DNA from: an uncultured Bacteroidales bacterium
GTDB lineage: Bacteria; Bacteroidota; Bacteroidia; Bacteroidales; Bacteroidaceae
DNA length: 56,997 bases
NCBI GenBank assembly: GCA_902798685.1
Contig: CADBXO010000011.1
Coordinates: 1 to 56,997 of the forward strand
Direction: 5' to 3'
Below, one piece after another: positions 25,011-33,195 of the stretch; position 1 is the stretch's first letter; each line of letters begins with the position of its first letter. Both the position numbers and the translations under genes were made by a program. The notes under the pieces were generated by a model. It searched no databases. It had not been told where the DNA came from and saw only the letters and a list, made by a program, of their open reading frames with translations.

Positions 25011-27101
25011 ATGAGATCCTTTCTAATCACAGCCTGTGCTATGCTGATGACTCTCTCAGCTAGCGCCAAACTAACCATTCAGCAGATCCGCACTGCTTCA
25101 AACAATGTAATTGAACTTTATTTCCTGAGTGATACCCTTGATGTAAATGAGGCCGATATATCCGACGCCTCACAGTGGAAAGTCAACGGAACTCAGGTCC
25201 TTGCCGTAAACCGCACAGCGGCTGCCGCCGATAAGTGCGACCACTTTATCTACCTGACCGTGCCCACACTTCAGGAAGGCAAGAAATACTCCATTGAGAC
25301 CCCGTATGGTAACTACAGTCTCAAGTTCAAGGCCAAGAATGTATTCTGCGAGGCCATCAAGACCAACCAGGTAGCATACAGTGCCCTCTCAACCAAGCGC
25401 TTTGCCAACTTTGCCATCTATCTGGGTGACGGCGGCGTAAAGAAGATTGAGGGTGACCTGCCCGGTTACACCGTATATCAGTTCAAGAAAAACAAGATAG
25501 GCAAGAAGGTCTGCTCAGGCCAGTTGAAAGAGATCGGCCAGGACCAGTCATCAGGCGACTACGTCTACCGCATTGACCTGTCACAGGTTCCCGAAGGCGG
25601 CCCTTACAAGATTGTAGTTGACGGCTACGGTTCATCCTACCCCTTCGGCGTAGGCGGCCAGTTCTCACAGAAGCTCTCATACATCAGCTTCCGTTCACTC
25701 TTCAACCAGCGTTGCGGCATCCAGATAATTGAGCCCTACTCAGACTTCAGCTACCGCACCAAGCGCTGCCACGAGACCATCTACCAGACCTATGACCGCA
25801 TTGCCGAGGCCCGTCTGGTCGTTAAGGGTACAGAGCCCACCATCCAGGCATGGGGCGGCTACCACGATGCAGGTGATGCCGACCGCCGTACCTATCACAT
25901 GGACGTTCCCAGCACCCTGCTCACCACCTTCGAGGCATTCCCCGAGCTCTTTACTGATGACCAGTTCAATATCCCCGACAAGTTCGACGAGCAGTTCAAC
26001 ATCCTGGGCAAGGGTAACGGAATACCCGATATCCTTGACGAGGCCGAATGGGGCACAATGTTCTGGAAGTACTTCCAGGAGGAGGACGGACAGATTCCAT
26101 GGGGTACCGAGACCAACGGCTACTCACCCTTCACCACATATGACTTTGAGGACCACCTGTTCGGTTCCGAGGCACTTGACCCGCGTACATCATCATGGGC
26201 ATCGGGCCTGTTCTATCACTTTGCCCGCATAATCAAGCCCTACGATGAGGCCAAGAGCAAGGAATACGCAGAGCGTGCGGAACTGGCATACAGCGCATCA
26301 ACCCGTGTTTACGCAGAGCGTAACCGCGAGATGCCCGCATCATTCCAGATGTATTACAATGTAGAGAAATACCTCATGACCGGCAACGCCCAGTGTCATG
26401 AGTACATCAAGGCACACGCAAAGGATGCCGAGCAGATTCTCACCACCTACAACCAGGGTTCAGAGATATTTGCAGAGCGCGGCTGGCTCACCTCATATTT
26501 CTTCAGCTATATACTGGCACCGGCAGATAAGACCGATCCCGCAACAGTAAAGACATTCAAGGATATCCTGCAGGCTACAGTCGATAAGCAGCTGGATGCA
26601 TTCGCTCAGAATGCCTACCCCAACGGCGCACCCATGAACGTAAACTGGTGGGGCAGCAACGTAGCTCAGGGTCAGTACACATTCCCCATCGTGCTTATGT
26701 GGAAGCTCACCGGCAATCAGGACTACATCGACGCAGTAAGCCAGATGATGGACTACGCCCTGGGCCTGAACCCGCTCGGCAAGTGCTACATGACCACTCT
26801 GGGATTCAATCAGGTATGCTGGCCGCATGACCGCGAATCGGCCTATACCATTGAGAAGGGTTGGGGCCCGCGTCCCGGTATCCTGGTATTCGGTGCAGGC
26901 AACTACGTCCGCAATTACCCCAGCTATCCGGCCATAAGCCGCAACACAACACCCCGTGAGCGTGCTTACATAGACGTTCTTGACAATTACCAGAATAACG
27001 AATATACCATTTACCAGAGCCTCTGCTTCCCGTCTGTAGTCTACCCCATCCTGGCTAACGGCTGCACCTGGAAACCTGGCTCTAAAGATCCTTTTAAATA
27101 A
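25011..27101 (+). CDS. Glycoside hydrolase family 9 endoglucanase-like protein
   Basis: 696 aa from MRSFLITACAMLMTLSASAK, a signal peptide placed just after the promoter box. An N-terminal Ig-like CelD_N domain (about 20-105) precedes the (alpha/alpha)6 GH9 domain. Catalytic Asp pair in GGYHDAGDADRR (around 290); C-terminal DNYQNNEYTIYQ supplies the catalytic Glu. Family members cleave beta-1,4-glucans or act as exo-glucosaminidases/glucosidases; exact substrate is open. Secreted, likely periplasmic. Neighbours do not form a typical PUL (no SusC/D). Confidence 0.85.
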   Translation: MRSFLITACAMLMTLSASAKLTIQQIRTASNNVIELYFLSDTLDVNEADISDASQWKVNGTQVLAVNRTAAAADKCDHFIYLTVPTLQEGKKYSIETPYGNYSLKFKAKNVFCEAIKTNQVAYSALSTKRFANFAIYLGDGGVKKIEGDLPGYTVYQFKKNKIGKKVCSGQLKEIGQDQSSGDYVYRIDLSQVPEGGPYKIVVDGYGSSYPFGVGGQFSQKLSYISFRSLFNQRCGIQIIEPYSDFSYRTKRCHETIYQTYDRIAEARLVVKGTEPTIQAWGGYHDAGDADRRTYHMDVPSTLLTTFEAFPELFTDDQFNIPDKFDEQFNILGKGNGIPDILDEAEWGTMFWKYFQEEDGQIPWGTETNGYSPFTTYDFEDHLFGSEALDPRTSSWASGLFYHFARIIKPYDEAKSKEYAERAELAYSASTRVYAERNREMPASFQMYYNVEKYLMTGNAQCHEYIKAHAKDAEQILTTYNQGSEIFAERGWLTSYFFSYILAPADKTDPATVKTFKDILQATVDKQLDAFAQNAYPNGAPMNVNWWGSNVAQGQYTFPIVLMWKLTGNQDYIDAVSQMMDYALGLNPLGKCYMTTLGFNQVCWPHDRESAYTIEKGWGPRPGILVFGAGNYVRNYPSYPAISRNTTPRERAYIDVLDNYQNNEYTIYQSLCFPSVVYPILANGCTWKPGSKDPFK

Positions 27102-28475
27102 TTGGACAGCGTAGTTTCATTTATCAACAGAATAGTCTGGAACCCGGGGCTGGTTGTACTGCTTTTGGGTGCCGGACTGTTTTTCTCCATCTGCACGCGT
27201 ATGGTCCAGGTTCGCCGTTTCGGACTCATGGTCCGTTCGCTTTTCAGCAAGAAACGCGGCGCTGACGGCATATCATCATTCGAGGCATTCTGCATAGCCC
27301 TTTCAGGCCGAGTCGGAACCGGCAACATCGTAGGCGTAGCCACAGCCATAGCTTTCGGCGGCCCCGGAGCCATATTCTGGATGTGGGTGGTTGCGTTCTT
27401 CGGCGCATCTACCGCATTCGTAGAGTCCACGCTCTCACAGATGTTCAAGTTCCACCACGCCAGCGGATACCGCGGCGGCCCCTTCAACTTCTTTGACGAG
27501 GGACTGGGCAAGCGCTGGATCGGAATAGTCTTTGCAGTTGTCACAATCATAGCCTGCGCCGTATGTCTTACCATGGTGCAGTCCAACGGAGCCTCTTCGA
27601 CCATGCACAACGCATTCCCCGTGTCCACACTGACATCGGGCATAATCATGGCCGTCCTGCTGGGCGTTGTGATAGTTGGTGGAGTAAAGCGCATTGCCAA
27701 GGTGGCATCGATAGTAACCCCCTTCATGGCTTTCGGCTACATTGCCCTGGCCGTCGTTGTGGTAGCCTACCATATCAGTGATGTCCCGGCAGTGTTCAAG
27801 AGCATCTTTGAAAACGCATTCGGCATCAATCCCGTTTGCGGCGGTATCATAGGATCCACCATAGCAATGGGAGTAAAACGCGGCATATTCTCAAATGAGG
27901 CCGGTCAGGGTACCGGTGCCATGGTATCGGCCGCGGCCGATGTCAACGATCCCGCACAGCAGGGTCTGGCACAGGCCTTCTCTGTTTATGTCGACACCCT
28001 GTTTGTCTGCACCGCTACCGCACTGATGATACTCACATCGGGCACCTATAACATCATTGATGCCGATGGAAACATGCTGCTGGCCAACGCCCCAGAACTG
28101 GGCAACAACTATGCCGCCTTCACACAGAATGCGGTCGATACGGTGTTCAAGGGATTCGGCAGCCAGTTTGTATCGGTAGCAATGGTATTCTTTGTATACA
28201 GCACCATCATGGCATACTACTTCTATGCAGAATCAAGTATAATCTATCTGTTCAGGGGTAAGAACGCCAAGCGTGAGAAAATCATGATACGCCTACTTCA
28301 GGCGGTAATGCTGGCGTCAGTTGTATTCGGAGCAGTAAGAGAGGCCGATGTAGTCTGGCAGTTGGGTGACATCGGTGTCGGTCTGATGGCATGGTTCACT
28401 GTGATTGCCATCATACTTCTCTACCCCAAGGCAATAAAAGTTCTCAAGGAATACGAGAAAAAGATTAACCCGTAA
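27102..28475 (+). CDS. Sodium:alanine symporter (AGCS family)
   Basis: 457 aa, about 11 membrane spans. The start is TTG directly after the GH9 stop; the next in-frame Met lies beyond the first conserved helix, and VSFINRIVWNPGLVVLLLGAGLFFSI is the typical AGCS N-terminus. Signatures: FCIALSGRVGTGNIVGVATAIAFGGPGAIFWMW and GIFSNEAGQGTGAM. It imports alanine or glycine with sodium. Confidence 0.9.
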   Translation: MDSVVSFINRIVWNPGLVVLLLGAGLFFSICTRMVQVRRFGLMVRSLFSKKRGADGISSFEAFCIALSGRVGTGNIVGVATAIAFGGPGAIFWMWVVAFFGASTAFVESTLSQMFKFHHASGYRGGPFNFFDEGLGKRWIGIVFAVVTIIACAVCLTMVQSNGASSTMHNAFPVSTLTSGIIMAVLLGVVIVGGVKRIAKVASIVTPFMAFGYIALAVVVVAYHISDVPAVFKSIFENAFGINPVCGGIIGSTIAMGVKRGIFSNEAGQGTGAMVSAAADVNDPAQQGLAQAFSVYVDTLFVCTATALMILTSGTYNIIDADGNMLLANAPELGNNYAAFTQNAVDTVFKGFGSQFVSVAMVFFVYSTIMAYYFYAESSIIYLFRGKNAKREKIMIRLLQAVMLASVVFGAVREADVVWQLGDIGVGLMAWFTVIAIILLYPKAIKVLKEYEKKINP

Positions 28476-28491
28476 ACCATTTTTAATCAAT

Positions 28492-28977
28492 ATGTCTATG
28501 AAAAAATCCTTATTTGCAATTACCGCACTGGCCTGCACCTTTCTGTGCGGATGTGAGAGAAACAATGGTATGATAGTTGACTGGTCTCCGGTCAATATCG
28601 AAATCTATGCAACAGACTCCCAAGGCAATTCTATCATCAGCCCTGAGATGCCGGGCATGACACTTACCTTCCAGGGTGAGACCTACACCGTTCAGGACGG
28701 ACCCATGCACTCCAAAGCATATCTGGCCCGGATGTACGGACTGTACACACAGGTCGTTGACACCACAGCCTCACCCCGTCAGTACAAGCTTTGTTTCGGT
28801 GAGATAGACGGTGCAAAAGACATGGATGAGGATATCACCCTGAACTGGCCCGATGGCTCAACCGATGTGATCCACTACCACTGCTCAGACCACAACGAAT
28901 CCAAGATCACCGTCAAACGCACTTGGAAACTGAACGGAAGAGAGCACTCCGGCAACACCTTCTATTTCACCAAATAA
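28492..28977 (+). CDS. Small lipoprotein, 161 aa
   Basis: Signal with lipobox LCGC at about residues 18-21. The mature 140 residues are beta-rich (VDWSPVNIEIYATDSQGN, MPGMTLTFQGETYTVQDG, TVKRTWKLNGREHSGNTFYF). It resembles small Bacteroidetes lipoproteins with a transthyretin- or Ig-like fold; function unknown. A second ATG at 28498 (MKKSLF) is an equally good start. It is 16 bp after the AGCS symporter. Confidence 0.75.
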   Translation: MSMKKSLFAITALACTFLCGCERNNGMIVDWSPVNIEIYATDSQGNSIISPEMPGMTLTFQGETYTVQDGPMHSKAYLARMYGLYTQVVDTTASPRQYKLCFGEIDGAKDMDEDITLNWPDGSTDVIHYHCSDHNESKITVKRTWKLNGREHSGNTFYFTK

Positions 28978-28999
28978 AGAATGCCGGACTATAAAAACG

Positions 29000-29034
29000 A
29001 AACTGAGGGGAATTACTTCTCCTCAGTTTCTTTA
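29000..29034. terminator. Bidirectional terminator
   Basis: AAACTGAGG (29000-29008) pairs with CCTCAGTTT (29021-29029), followed by TCTTTATT on the plus strand and TCGTTTTTAT on the minus strand. The stop codon of the minus-strand mini-gene lies in the loop. Confidence 0.7.
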
Positions 29035-29153
29035 TTCTCATCATCGTGATGTTTGATGTAGCAGTCTCCCAGACCTTTCTGATGGAAGTTGAATTTCCGC
29101 TTTGCACCAAGGTCTCTCATCTGATTTGCAAAATGTAACTTATTCCACAACAT
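29013..29153 (-). CDS. Tiny basic protein, 46 aa, related to the divergent mini-gene
   Basis: Begins MLWNKLHFANQMRDLGAKRK, then FNFHQKGLGDCYIKHHDDEN and KETEEK. It is highly basic in the middle with an acidic tail and no signal peptide. It aligns by eye with the 48-aa protein encoded at 29257-29403: shared LWN near the start, LGxK, R-F-x-FH-x-K in the middle and a KE-rich end. Its own terminator follows the stop. Function unknown; a nucleic-acid or ribosome-binding role is only a guess. Confidence 0.6.
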   Translation of the reverse strand: MLWNKLHFANQMRDLGAKRKFNFHQKGLGDCYIKHHDDENKETEEK

Positions 29154-29218
29154 GGCTGTAGCAATTATTGGTTAATGCAATTATACACAAAAGAATTGTA
29201 ATAACAAATTATTATTCA

Positions 29219-29226
29219 TACATTTG
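29219..29226 (+). promoter_or_regulatory. -7 box for the 48-aa mini-gene
   Basis: TACATTTG, with TTG at 29196-29198 at the expected -33 spacing (20 nt). Confidence 0.6.
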
Positions 29227-29256
29227 AGCATTACAACCAATTAATCCTTTTGCAAT

Positions 29257-29403
29257 ATGTCACTCTGGAATCTTAGCAAAGACATCAAGATCTTGGGCAA
29301 GCCCAAGAGAAACTTCTATTTTCACGATAAATGCGTTATCAGGAAAGATCAACCCAGAAACTTAGCTGAGCTCAAGGCACAAAAAGAAAACAAAGAGAAA
29401 TAA
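29257..29403 (+). CDS. Tiny basic protein, 48 aa, related to the divergent mini-gene
   Basis: Begins MSLWNLSKDIKILGKPKRNF, then YFHDKCVIRKDQPRNLAELK and AQKENKEK. It is lysine-rich and soluble. It shares the pattern LWN...LGxK..R-F-x-FH-x-K with the 46-aa protein on the opposite strand, and the two genes start 103 bp apart back to back. It has a good promoter and lies 75 bp before tRNA-His. Function unknown. Confidence 0.65.
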   Translation: MSLWNLSKDIKILGKPKRNFYFHDKCVIRKDQPRNLAELKAQKENKEK

Positions 29404-29439
29404 ATCGCCTCAACCTTTTGCGTTATTCTGATTAATTAC

Positions 29440-29447
29440 TACCTTTG
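29440..29447 (+). promoter_or_regulatory. -7 box for tRNA-His
   Basis: TACCTTTG followed by CACCGCTTT, the same downstream context as the tRNA-Pro promoter at 46960-46967. Confidence 0.65.
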
Positions 29448-29478
29448 CACCGCTTTAACCGGAACACCGGTTTATATG

Positions 29479-29552
29479 GTGCCCGTAGTTCAGTTGGTTA
29501 GAGCGTCAGATTGTGGTTCTGAATGTCGTGGGTTCGAGTCCCACCGGGCACC
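29479..29552 (+). tRNA. tRNA-His (GTG)
   Basis: Acceptor GTGCCCG/CGGGCAC, T-arm GTGGGTTCGAGTCCCAC, anticodon loop TTGTGGT with anticodon GTG. G at 29478 provides the -1 guanosine opposite discriminator C73, and CCA is encoded at 29553-29555. Confidence 0.97.
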
Positions 29553-29561
29553 CCAAAAAAC

Positions 29562-29593
29562 AGAGAGGTCTTTTAGGCCTCTCTAATTTTTTT
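29562..29593 (+). terminator. Terminator after tRNA-His
   Basis: AGAGAGG (29562-29568) pairs with CCTCTCT (29578-29584), followed by AATTTTTTT. Confidence 0.85.
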
Positions 29594-29594
29594 G

Positions 29595-29602
29595 TATTTT
29601 CG
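29595..29602 (+). promoter_or_regulatory. -7 box for the DUF3298 lipoprotein
   Basis: TATTTTCG, 16 bp before the ATG at 29619; it overlaps the tRNA-His terminator tail. Confidence 0.45.
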
Positions 29603-29618
29603 CAAAAACAACCCAGTT

Positions 29619-30401
29619 ATGAAACGGTTTAGATTATTGATAGTCCTGGTCATTCTGGCTGCTACAGTTGCTTGCAGCGAGAAGGGTGATAAGTATGCTT
29701 TCCAGTATGTCAGGTTCAAGGAGACTTTGCCTTATGCTCAGGGCAAGGATCATCCGTCATGTGTTTTTGACTTGAATGTACTTAAGGCACACGGTACTGA
29801 TACTCTGTTTGCCGATGCCTTTAACCTGGATATCTCAGAATTCCTGTTTGACAGACGTACAACCGATGTACGCGCAGCCATGATCACTTTCATTGACTCC
29901 ATCATAGACCTTTTCAAGGAGGAAAACAAGGAGGAGATCCGGTTTGCCAAGGAGGAGGGTTTTGAGCCACGTGACATTGACTATGAGTACGTGATCAACA
30001 CCGAGGTGCATTACGGCAATGGCCGCGATATCATCGGCCACTTTATAAATCTGTATCAGTATACCGGAGGCGCACACGGCGGCACATTCATTACCTGCCG
30101 CAACTACCGCCTTGAGGACGGCAGCGTTGTTACGCTTGACAACTACTTCAAGCCAGGCTATGAAGAGGTTCTGATTCCGATTCTGGAGAAGAAACTGCTG
30201 GAATACGCCGAGTGCAGCAGCCGCGACGAGCTTGACGAGCACGGCTATTTCAGTAATGAGCCTATGTTTGTGTCAGATAACTTTGAAATCCGCAAAGACA
30301 CCATAGATTTCATCTACAATCAGTACGACATTGCACCCTACTCCACAGGAATAACCACCCTCTCCGTCCCCAACGACGAGATCCGCGCTATTTTACGCTG
30401 A
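29619..30401 (+). CDS. DUF3298-domain lipoprotein
   Basis: 260 aa from [20 protein letters not shown], a lipoprotein signal with Cys near 19. The region around residues 125-255 matches the DUF3298/RsiV-type fold: [35 protein letters not shown], then [13 protein letters not shown] and [21 protein letters not shown]. In RsiV this domain binds lysozyme; many homologs lack assigned roles. The ATG was chosen because it follows the promoter box. The 3' end overlaps the convergent umuC by 14 bp. Confidence 0.82.
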   Translation: MKRFRLLIVLVILAATVACSEKGDKYAFQYVRFKETLPYAQGKDHPSCVFDLNVLKAHGTDTLFADAFNLDISEFLFDRRTTDVRAAMITFIDSIIDLFKEENKEEIRFAKEEGFEPRDIDYEYVINTEVHYGNGRDIIGHFINLYQYTGGAHGGTFITCRNYRLEDGSVVTLDNYFKPGYEEVLIPILEKKLLEYAECSSRDELDEHGYFSNEPMFVSDNFEIRKDTIDFIYNQYDIAPYSTGITTLSVPNDEIRAILR

Positions 30402-31683
30402 TAATATCTTGTAGATTGGTGGTGTAACAGGGAGTACGCAGATTATGGAGAATGGCATCCTTGAAATGGGGTGCCTTTCCTGTTTTTGGATCGGCAGGAT
30501 ACTGCTGGGCGGCAAGCACCAGAGTCTCGGTTCCCATGCGACGGTTGATGCTGTCGGCCGTGCGTGATATACTGTCCAGGCGTTTGCGGCGCTCCTCATC
30601 ACTCAGGAACAGATCCAGCTGCACCGCGCTGTCAGGTGTTATGCCCGATACAATCACGCCCGCACGCTTGTAACTCAGCCCCTCCCGATACAGACGGTCA
30701 AGTGCGCCCGATGCCGCCGCCACCAGATCAGTGGTTGAACTCGATGCGGTATGCAGCGTGACATTCATCATGCCCTGATACCACTCCAGGTCCTTGCGGA
30801 ACCAGTTGGTCGCGATGAATACCGTCACGATATTGCAGACCGTATGCTGACGGCGCAGCTTCTCGGCGCAGCGGCAAGCGTAGTTTGATATATGTGTGCG
30901 CAGTGACTCGCGGTCCGTTATCATGCCGGGGAAACTGCGGCTGGTGCAGATGCTCTTCTTGGTGTTGACCTCGGTGGTGTCGATGCAGCTCACGCCGTTC
31001 AGTTCACGCCAGGTATTCTCAAACGGCAGCGGGAATAGCATACGGATCCATCCTTCGGGCTTATCGGCCAATTCAAGAGCATTGCGTATGCCCAATGATG
31101 CCAGCCGGGCATCGTATGCGCGCCCTATCCCCCACACCTTTGCTACAGGAAACGCGCCAAGCGCCTTACGCCGTTTGGAGTCCGAATCTATCACGCAGCA
31201 CTTGTTGTAACCGGCATAGGTCTTTGCGTATCGGCTTGCAACCTTGGCCAGGGTCTTGGTATCGGCTATACCGATGCTCACCGGCATACCCACCCACTTA
31301 CGGATGCGGGCGGCCAGTTCCTCACCCCACTGCTTGAGGTTGACAGTCTGATCCATACCTGCCAGGTCGCAGAAACACTCATCGATCGAGTATACCTCAA
31401 CCCGCGGGGCGTACATTCGTACAATCGCCATGATGCGGGCCGACATATCCCCGTAAAGCGTGTAGTTGCTTGAGAGCGCCTCGATCTTTACGCCCGGGAA
31501 CTCATCGGCCAACTTGAAATAAGGCGTACCCTCCTTTATGCCGAGTTTCTTGGCCTCGTTGCTGCGGGCCACCACGCAACCGTCATTATTGCTCAACACC
31601 ACGACCGGCTTGCCCTCAAGGTCAGGCCGGAACACGCGTTCGCAACTGACAAAGCAGTTGTCACAGTCAATAATGGCGTACAT
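30388..31683 (-). CDS. umuC: Translesion DNA polymerase V subunit UmuC
   Basis: 431 aa Y-family polymerase. [18 protein letters not shown] carries the first catalytic Asp, [20 protein letters not shown] the nucleotide-binding segment and [10 protein letters not shown] the second acidic pair (near 104). A helix-hairpin-helix segment ([17 protein letters not shown]) and little-finger domain follow. It lies 10 bp after umuD in an operon, the standard umuDC order. Confidence 0.95.
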   Translation of the reverse strand: MYAIIDCDNCFVSCERVFRPDLEGKPVVVLSNNDGCVVARSNEAKKLGIKEGTPYFKLADEFPGVKIEALSSNYTLYGDMSARIMAIVRMYAPRVEVYSIDECFCDLAGMDQTVNLKQWGEELAARIRKWVGMPVSIGIADTKTLAKVASRYAKTYAGYNKCCVIDSDSKRRKALGAFPVAKVWGIGRAYDARLASLGIRNALELADKPEGWIRMLFPLPFENTWRELNGVSCIDTTEVNTKKSICTSRSFPGMITDRESLRTHISNYACRCAEKLRRQHTVCNIVTVFIATNWFRKDLEWYQGMMNVTLHTASSSTTDLVAAASGALDRLYREGLSYKRAGVIVSGITPDSAVQLDLFLSDEERRKRLDSISRTADSINRRMGTETLVLAAQQYPADPKTGKAPHFKDAILHNLRTPCYTTNLQDIISVK

Positions 31684-31693
31684 GGCGCAAATA

Positions 31694-32140
31694 TCAGATG
31701 TGATTAATCCTTTTCTTAATGGTGTAACTTACTACACCCCAAATCCTGAAGTCACGCTCAGGAGTAATCTTTATGCGCGGGTAACTGCTGTTGGCGGGAA
31801 CCAGCCAGATGACGCCGGTATCCTTGAGCGACAGGTCCACATACTTGAGCGTGAACTCGCCGTCCAGATAGCCCACAATCATGTCACCGCTCTCGGGTTC
31901 AATGGAACGGTCTATCACCAGGATATCGCCGCTCTCCACGCCCGCATCAATCATGGAATCACCCTTTACGCGGCCGTAGAACGTAGCCATAGGATTGGCT
32001 ATCAGCTCCTGATTAAGATCAAGAGCCTCCTCCAGATAGTCCTGCGCAGGGCTGGGAAATCCCGCCCTTATACCCCCGTTCGCATACGGAAGACTAAGCG
32101 TGTGAGTCAAATCGGCCGACAGTAATTCCACCTCATCCAT
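31694..32140 (-). CDS. umuD: UmuD-type S24 autoproteolytic protein
   Basis: 148 aa from [11 protein letters not shown]. Cleavage site AGFPSPA near residue 25, catalytic Ser in [12 protein letters not shown] and Lys in EFTLKYVDL. Cleavage, normally stimulated by RecA filaments, yields the active form that joins UmuC as Pol V. The start is fixed by a TATATTTG box that ends 7 nt before the ATG; longer N-terminal readings would begin upstream of the promoter. No LexA-type palindrome was recognised. Confidence 0.93.
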   Translation of the reverse strand: MDEVELLSADLTHTLSLPYANGGIRAGFPSPAQDYLEEALDLNQELIANPMATFYGRVKGDSMIDAGVESGDILVIDRSIEPESGDMIVGYLDGEFTLKYVDLSLKDTGVIWLVPANSSYPRIKITPERDFRIWGVVSYTIKKRINHI

Positions 32141-32147
32141 AACTCTG

Positions 32148-32155
32148 CAAATATA
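32148..32155 (-). promoter_or_regulatory. -7 box for umuDC, near leaderless
   Basis: TATATTTG on the minus strand with only 7 nt to the ATG, so transcription would start at or within a few bases of the start codon. Confidence 0.6.
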
Positions 32156-32158
32156 GCA

Positions 32159-32197
32159 AAAAGGTGACATTGGGGACGGTTCCGTTTGGCACCTTTT
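32159..32197. repeat. REP-like palindrome
   Basis: AAAAGGTG (32159-32166) and CACCTTTT (32190-32197) flank GGGGACGGTTCC. The GGGGAC core within palindromic arms resembles REP-type intergenic repeats; a similar element is at 37758-37806. Confidence 0.5.
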
Positions 32198-32239
32198 AAA
32201 AAAATTCCGGATAAATTTGGAGGGTATTTTATTCCGCCT

Positions 32240-32247
32240 TACATTTG
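32240..32247 (+). promoter_or_regulatory. -7 box for the ABC operon
   Basis: TACATTTG, perfect TAnnTTTG, directly followed by the inverted repeat at 32251-32270. Confidence 0.65.
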
Positions 32248-32250
32248 CAG

Positions 32251-32270
32251 TGTCATAGATTAATATGACA
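32251..32270 (+). promoter_or_regulatory. Probable operator of the GntR/YtrA-type regulator
   Basis: Perfect inverted repeat TGTCATA (32251-32257) / TATGACA (32264-32270), 4 nt after the -7 box, so at the expected transcription start. The operon encodes its own GntR-family repressor at 33930, which suggests autoregulation. Confidence 0.6.
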
Positions 32271-32303
32271 CCATTAGACGACAAAAAACAACAGTACTAT
32301 ACA

Positions 32304-33185
32304 ATGATTGAAGTTAAAAATTTAACCGTAGGTTACAGCAATCCCGCCAATATCCCGGACATATTCGATCACTCCGATGATTACGACTCACCAGAGATTG
32401 TTCTCCGCAACATCAGCCTCAAATTCGAGTCGGGAAAAGTATATGGCCTGATAGGCCGTAACGGTGCCGGTAAGACCACTCTCCTTAACTGCATAAGCGG
32501 TCTGATATGGAGGCCTTCCAAGAAAAAAGTATTCCTGGACGGAATGCCGTTATCCAACGGAAATCCGGATATGACCTCCAAAATATTCTACGCAATCGAC
32601 ACCACCCCTAACCTGCACGTCCGCGTAGACAAATTCGCCAAGAAGCTCTCCTTGTATTATCCCGAATTCAGCATGGAACACTTCAACGAGTGCGTTGATA
32701 TGTTTCATCTGAATTATAAGGAGTACCTGGACAGGTTGTCTTTGGGACAGAAAAAGATGACATATCTGAGTTACGCCTTTGCATCGAACGCATCCCACAT
32801 AATCCTGGACGAGCCCACAAACGGTCTGGACATCACCGCCATGAGGACGCTGCGCAAGCTGATCGCCTCGAATATGACCGATGACAGGACAATCATCATA
32901 TCCACCCACCATGTTAACGAGATAAGTTCCCTGCTTGACCACATAGTTATCCTGAACAACCGCAAGGTGGCGTTTGACCACTCGGTTCAGGAAACAGGCA
33001 GAGCACTCTCCTTCGTGGAGTCCGATAAGGAGACCGACAAAAATAATGCCCTGTACTCAATGTCATCGGCCTACGGCAACCGCCTGATACTGCCCAACAC
33101 ATCGGGCATTGACAGCGAGATAGATTATGAACTGCTGTACGAGGCAGTCCTGGATGACAGCAGAAAGATCAACGCACTATTTTAA
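32304..33185 (+). CDS. ABC transporter ATP-binding protein
   Basis: 293 aa from MIEVKNLTVGYS. Walker A GRNGAGKTTLLN, signature LSLGQKKM, Walker B HIILDEPTNGLD and the switch His in STHH. An unusual acidic insert (PDIFDHSDDYDSPE) sits between the first strand and Walker A. Similar to YtrB/CcmA-like exporters. An upstream in-frame ATG at 32265 falls inside the operator palindrome, so 32304 is preferred. Operon: ATPase, membrane protein, GntR regulator. Confidence 0.88.
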   Translation: MIEVKNLTVGYSNPANIPDIFDHSDDYDSPEIVLRNISLKFESGKVYGLIGRNGAGKTTLLNCISGLIWRPSKKKVFLDGMPLSNGNPDMTSKIFYAIDTTPNLHVRVDKFAKKLSLYYPEFSMEHFNECVDMFHLNYKEYLDRLSLGQKKMTYLSYAFASNASHIILDEPTNGLDITAMRTLRKLIASNMTDDRTIIISTHHVNEISSLLDHIVILNNRKVAFDHSVQETGRALSFVESDKETDKNNALYSMSSAYGNRLILPNTSGIDSEIDYELLYEAVLDDSRKINALF

Positions 33186-33195
33186 CTGAACCGCT

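Noticed and set aside
32265-32303. Upstream ATG start for the ABC ATPase
   Set aside because: It lies inside the operator palindrome at the expected transcription start; the downstream ATG gives the normal N-terminus.
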